Source of the DNA: Rubrobacteraceae bacterium
GTDB lineage: Bacteria > Actinomycetota > Rubrobacteria > Rubrobacterales > Rubrobacteraceae
NCBI GenBank assembly: GCA_021156345.1
Contig: JAJNDJ010000045.1
Location: 1-8,481 of the forward strand
Reading direction: 5' to 3'
Length of the DNA stretch: 8,481 nucleotides
Part shown: in pieces, positions 6,309 to 8,481 of the stretch
Numbering within the stretch: the stretch's first letter is position 1
How the letters are laid out: each line of letters starts with the position of its first letter
Translations under genes and position numbers: made by a program
The notes under the pieces: generated by a model
What the model saw: only the letters and a program-made list of their open reading frames with translations
What the model was told of the DNA's origin: nothing
Database searches by the model: none

Positions 6309-7013
6309 TCAGCGTGCTCTCAACTGCCACAGCGGGTCGTCTTCGAGGTGGATGTTGTTGACCTGTAACCAGTGCCTCTCGGCGGTGTCGCCCCACTTCT
6401 GCCAGGGCCGTGTCAGGCCGACGCTCAGGATCGCCTCGACGCCTGACTTGAGCCGCTTTTCCACGCTGGCAACGAGGTCCCGGCGGGGTGTTCGCCCGTC
6501 TCTTTCGTAAAGCCGCAGGTCGTTCACCGAGAGGTCGACGGAGGGCATCAGGTAGTCGAGCACCAGCCTGACCGTGCCCCTGTGATCGACGTACAGCCAC
6601 GGTTGTTTCTCCGGCCTCAGGCAGCCAAGTGAGGCGCGACCTTCCCCAACGTCAACCGTGCCGCTTTCGTCCCACAGCTCCAGCGCGGATCCGAAGATCT
6701 CCACCAGACTCTCCTGTGCCATCCCATCGAGGGCTTCCCAGTAGTCTTCAGGGTCTTCGTCGAAGAGCCATCGCACGCTCGATGGATCGAAGCGATGGTC
6801 CTCGAGTTCGGGAGCGCGTCCGGCGTGCATCGCCCGCCCAAGGTCCACGACGGACCCGATGTCGAAGGGTCCGTCATTTGTACTTAGTAGATCAATCGTG
6901 AGCCTGCCCCGGTGGAGGACCGGGCGGATGTGGCGCGGCGTCTTCACGTCCACGCCCGCCACGCAAAAGTAGCCCGGCTGCATCCGTGTCAGGTGGTTTA
7001 CGAGTATCTGCAA
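6309..7013 (-). CDS. DUF488-associated protein resembling the dual-OB-domain family
   Basis: Third gene of the minus-strand operon, of unknown function. I recognise it only tentatively as the 'dual OB domain' family, from the opening NHLTRMQPGYFCVAGVD, then HIRPVL, APELEDHRFDP, ASLGCLRP, DLRLYE and the C-terminal block ILSVGLTRPW with HWLQVNNIHLEDDPLW. OB-type folds often bind nucleic acid, but nothing here proves that. No signal peptide or membrane segment is visible, so it is probably cytoplasmic. The start is uncertain. The TTG at 7013 is the first standard start giving the conserved N-terminus, but AAGGA (7020-7016) is only two bases away. Family-like sequence seems to begin three codons earlier at a GTA (7022-7020) that overlaps the upstream TAA. 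The next ATG is at 6983. The frame is open back to 7112, but that part is only a shadow of the upstream gene. From the TTG it is 234 residues. It converges on the LarA-like gene with a 36-base gap and no clear terminator. Confidence 0.65.
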   Translation of the reverse strand: MQILVNHLTRMQPGYFCVAGVDVKTPRHIRPVLHRGRLTIDLLSTNDGPFDIGSVVDLGRAMHAGRAPELEDHRFDPSSVRWLFDEDPEDYWEALDGMAQESLVEIFGSALELWDESGTVDVGEGRASLGCLRPEKQPWLYVDHRGTVRLVLDYLMPSVDLSVNDLRLYERDGRTPRRDLVASVEKRLKSGVEAILSVGLTRPWQKWGDTAERHWLQVNNIHLEDDPLWQLRAR

Positions 7014-7018
7014 GATCC

Positions 7019-7453
7019 TTACAGGTGAACGGCCCTGATCCCCTCCCATTCCAGGTCCAGGTACTCCAGGACCAGACGCCGGTGGCAATGCTCGGGCTCG
7101 GCCTCGCTGCATAGCAGCACCGTCGGAACGTCGAAGAGGTCTCTTTCCAACGTTTCCTCGACCCTGCGCTCCCGCAGGAGATCCAGGAACGCCCTCTCGT
7201 AGTCAGGCCATCCGCCTCCTTTCCTGTAGGCGTCGAGGATCTCGCGGGTCGGGGCCAGTCTGGGCTCGTGGAAGTACTCCGCGTTGCAGAGCCTCTCCAG
7301 GAAGAAAGGAAGGTCCGCACGACGGGCGAACCCGGCGAGCCTGGACGCGTTGTTCAGTCGCACGTCGAGGAGGCGCTCGATGCCGGTGTCTTTCAACGCT
7401 CCGAAGAACTCGGGCGCCGTCTTTTTCGTGAAACCGATCGTATAGACTTCCGT
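7019..7453 (-). CDS. DUF488 family protein, second copy, with ACG at the expected start
   Basis: DUF488 proteins are small cytoplasmic proteins of unknown biochemical function. This one, 144 residues from the ACG, shows YTIGFTKKTAPEFF (4-17), LLDVRLNN (28-35) and LLCSEAEPEHCHRRLV (113-128) with the Cys-His-Arg signature. It belongs to the 'TIGFTKK / DVRLNN' branch, distinct from its upstream neighbour. The first ordinary in-frame start is TTG at 7396, which would cut off 19 residues including the conserved TIGFTKK strand. Upstream as far as the in-frame TAG at 7522-7520 there is no ATG, GTG, TTG or CTG. An AGGGAGG lies exactly seven bases before ACG 7453-7451, so ACG is either a rare start codon or a mutated ATG. 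The first 61 bases overlap the upstream DUF488 gene in another frame. The stop TAA (7021-7019) overlaps the N-terminal coding region of the next gene. Confidence 0.8.
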   Translation of the reverse strand, partial: TEVYTIGFTKKTAPEFFGALKDTGIERLLDVRLNNASRLAGFARRADLPFFLERLCNAEYFHEPRLAPTREILDAYRKGGGWPDYERAFLDLLRERRVEETLERDLFDVPTVLLCSEAEPEHCHRRLVLEYLDLEWEGIRAVHL

Positions 7454-7950
7454 GGGATCGCCTCCCTCTCCGGGAACAGGACCGGCTGGCCGCCGTCCGC
7501 CGCGCCCTCTATCTGGATGCTACCGTCGCCCCTGATGTGCCGCAGCGTGAACCCTCGCTCCTCCAGAGCCCGCCCGACGAGTAGCCTGCGGTGGCAACGG
7601 GCGGGGTCTTCCTCGCTGCAAAGCAGGGTTACCCTGTTGCTCTGGATCTCCCTCTCCACCCTCTTTATACCATCGAGGAACGGTCGGGATCTTTCGACCA
7701 GCGCATAGTCTACCCGGCCCTTCGTATCGTAGAATGTCTCTTCTTCGGGTTTTCCGCCCAGCTCCCTGCCTAGGAACAGGTATCGGATCCCATTTCCCGA
7801 CAGGATCGCTTCGATGCCGCTGGCGTTGAACTGCGGCGCATGCCTGGAGTACGGACGAGAGCGGATGTCAACCAGAACCTCGATCCTGTGCCTCTTCAAC
7901 AGTGCGGCTAGCCTATCAGCCGAGTGGTTGGAATGTCCGATTGTGAACAC
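7393..7950 (-). CDS. DUF488 family protein, first copy
   Basis: A 185-residue DUF488 protein of the 'TIGHSN' branch; molecular function unknown, probably cytoplasmic. Landmarks are FTIGHSNHS at the N-terminus, VDIRSRPYSR (27-36), the RYLFLGRELGG segment (56-65), and LLCSEEDPARCHRRLLVG (109-126) with Cys111, Cys119, His120 and Arg121. The basic, serine-rich tail KSIRSVSRK...PSSSER (168-185) resembles a tail I remember from other DUF488 proteins. The GTG start at 7950 is chosen because MFTIGHSNHS is the family N-terminus. A weak GGGGA lies four bases upstream, and no other start fits. The last 61 bases also encode the N-terminus of the next DUF488 gene in another frame. It is the promoter-proximal gene of a three-gene minus-strand operon. 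Confidence 0.9.
   Translation of the reverse strand: MFTIGHSNHSADRLAALLKRHRIEVLVDIRSRPYSRHAPQFNASGIEAILSGNGIRYLFLGRELGGKPEEETFYDTKGRVDYALVERSRPFLDGIKRVEREIQSNRVTLLCSEEDPARCHRRLLVGRALEERGFTLRHIRGDGSIQIEGAADGGQPVLFPEREAIPRKSIRSVSRKRRRPSSSER
7461..7467 (-). promoter_or_regulatory. Strong ribosome binding site that points to the ACG start
   Basis: AGGGAGG on the minus strand, followed by seven bases and then ACG (7453-7451). It lies inside the upstream DUF488 coding region. Its spacing is ideal for an initiation codon at ACG and far too long (about 64 bases) for the TTG at 7396, so it supports the longer second DUF488 protein. Confidence 0.6.
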
Positions 7951-8250
7951 TAGTCCCCGACACTCCGTCGACCACTGATCGCCGATGGCTAATCATCCTC
8001 CCGCAACGCGCTCCCTGTAATCTTCGGACGTTTAGGATAATCGCAAGACCGTGCTCTCCCCAGACCTTCTTTCCTGAAAACGTGCGCCACTGCAAGGAAG
8101 CTCATTGAACCTGTGTTGCCCTGCCGGGGAGGAGGAATTACTTTGGGCTATTCTTTGGCCAGATTCGCATATCGGGCTGGTTCTCTTCGTTGGAGGCGCG
8201 GAGCCTGTAGTCTAGAATGACGGGCGTCTAACGGTGGTAAGGGAGGACGC
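7951..8250 (+). other. Intergenic region between divergent genes, no gene recognised
   Basis: These 300 bases look less GC-rich than their surroundings and contain no open frame with family resemblance, no tRNA and no repeat array. The segment must hold the promoter of the minus-strand DUF488 operon; TATCCT on the minus strand near 8032-8037 is a possible -10 box without a good -35. It also holds the promoter of the right-hand gene, described separately. A short minus-strand frame at 7996-7916 is not supported. Confidence 0.6.
8190..8218 (+). promoter_or_regulatory. Possible promoter of the DUF7309-like gene
   Basis: TTGGAG (8190-8195) and TAGAAT (8213-8218) are separated by 17 bases, the ideal spacing. 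The -10 matches consensus at 5 of 6 positions and the -35 at 3 of 6. Transcription would start near 8225, leaving a short leader that contains the AAGGGAGG ribosome site at 8239-8246. Confidence 0.4.
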
Positions 8251-8481
8251 ATGGCTGAGGAGATGACGCCGGGAATTCGGGAATGGCGCGGGCTCTATGA
8301 GTCGGCAGTCCGGGTCAAGGAGATCTCACCCTGGGAGTGGATGACCGAGACTGACGTCTTCGGCGTGCGGAGTCCCGAGTCGGGCGAGCTGGGATTCGTC
8401 AGCGTGATGGGATTACTTGGCGAACATTACGCTGTGAGCCTCTACCTCGGCTCCGAGGGCATCCACGGTTTTCTGGACCTC
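8251..8481 (+). CDS. DUF7309-like protein, N-terminal part (3' truncated by window edge)
   Basis: The first 77 codons of a gene running off the right edge. The pattern W.xLYESAVRVKEISPWEWM, then ETDVFGVRSPESGELGFVSVMG and LGEHYAVSLYLGSEG, resembles the N-terminal domain I know as DUF7309, a domain of unknown function found in predicted soluble proteins. The assignment is from memory of the pattern. The ATG at 8251 has a strong AAGGGAGG site (8239-8246) four bases upstream. ATG 8263 is an internal alternative without such a site. There is no signal peptide. It is transcribed away from the DUF488 operon, and no functional link to it is evident. Confidence 0.65.
   Translation, partial: MAEEMTPGIREWRGLYESAVRVKEISPWEWMTETDVFGVRSPESGELGFVSVMGLLGEHYAVSLYLGSEGIHGFLDL

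Noticed and set aside
7268..7708. Plus-strand open frame of 146 codons opposite the DUF488 genes
   Set aside because: Shadow frame; the minus strand carries two clear DUF488 proteins here.
7916..7996. Twenty-six-codon minus-strand frame beginning at ATG 7996, overlapping the first DUF488 start
   Set aside because: GGGAGG touches the ATG with no spacer, and the peptide has no family resemblance.
1..8481. CRISPR array, tRNA/rRNA genes, transposase or insertion-sequence ends
   Set aside because: No repeat-spacer pattern, cloverleaf-like sequence, transposase motif or terminal inverted repeats were seen on either strand.

Overview
The window is GC-rich bacterial DNA with dense, short-spaced genes, TTG/GTG starts and AGGAGG-type ribosome sites. 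The gene types and amino-acid usage (many Arg, Glu, Gly, Leu, Ala) suggest a high-GC actinomycete-like bacterium, with Rubrobacter or a relative as my best guess. That placement is inference; no rRNA or marker phylogeny is available here.

Left part (1-3258, + strand): the 3' end of a trpE-like anthranilate synthase gene, then plsY (glycerol-3-phosphate acyltransferase) behind its own probable near-leaderless promoter. Next, directly abutting plsY, comes a gene for a fatty-acyl-CoA reductase fused to a HAD-IB phosphatase-like domain. As written, this fusion gene is broken near 2156-2160: the reading frame changes and a block of the reductase (about 70 residues by my recollection of the family) is missing. 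It is either a real internal-deletion pseudogene or an assembly error.

Middle part (3260-6272, + strand): a zinc-dependent medium-chain dehydrogenase starts one base after the fusion gene's stop. After a 226-base gap with a hairpin and an 11-base direct repeat comes a LarA-like (DUF2088, lactate-racemase-type) protein that keeps the cofactor-anchoring lysine position but not the whole LarA active site. Together plsY, reductase/phosphatase, dehydrogenase and LarA-like protein look like a lipid or hydroxy-compound pathway whose product cannot be named from sequence.

Right part (6309-7950, - strand): a tight three-gene operon of two different DUF488 proteins followed by a protein resembling the dual-OB-domain family. 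The two DUF488 genes overlap by 61 bases, encoding conserved ends of both proteins in different frames, and the second has ACG where its start codon should be. The third gene likewise has GTA where the expected first codon lies. The operon may be decaying, or it may use non-standard starts.

Right edge: a 300-base gap of lower GC without a recognisable gene, a possible promoter, and the first 77 codons of a DUF7309-like protein (+ strand) that runs off the window. I saw no tRNA, rRNA, CRISPR array, transposase or insertion sequence.
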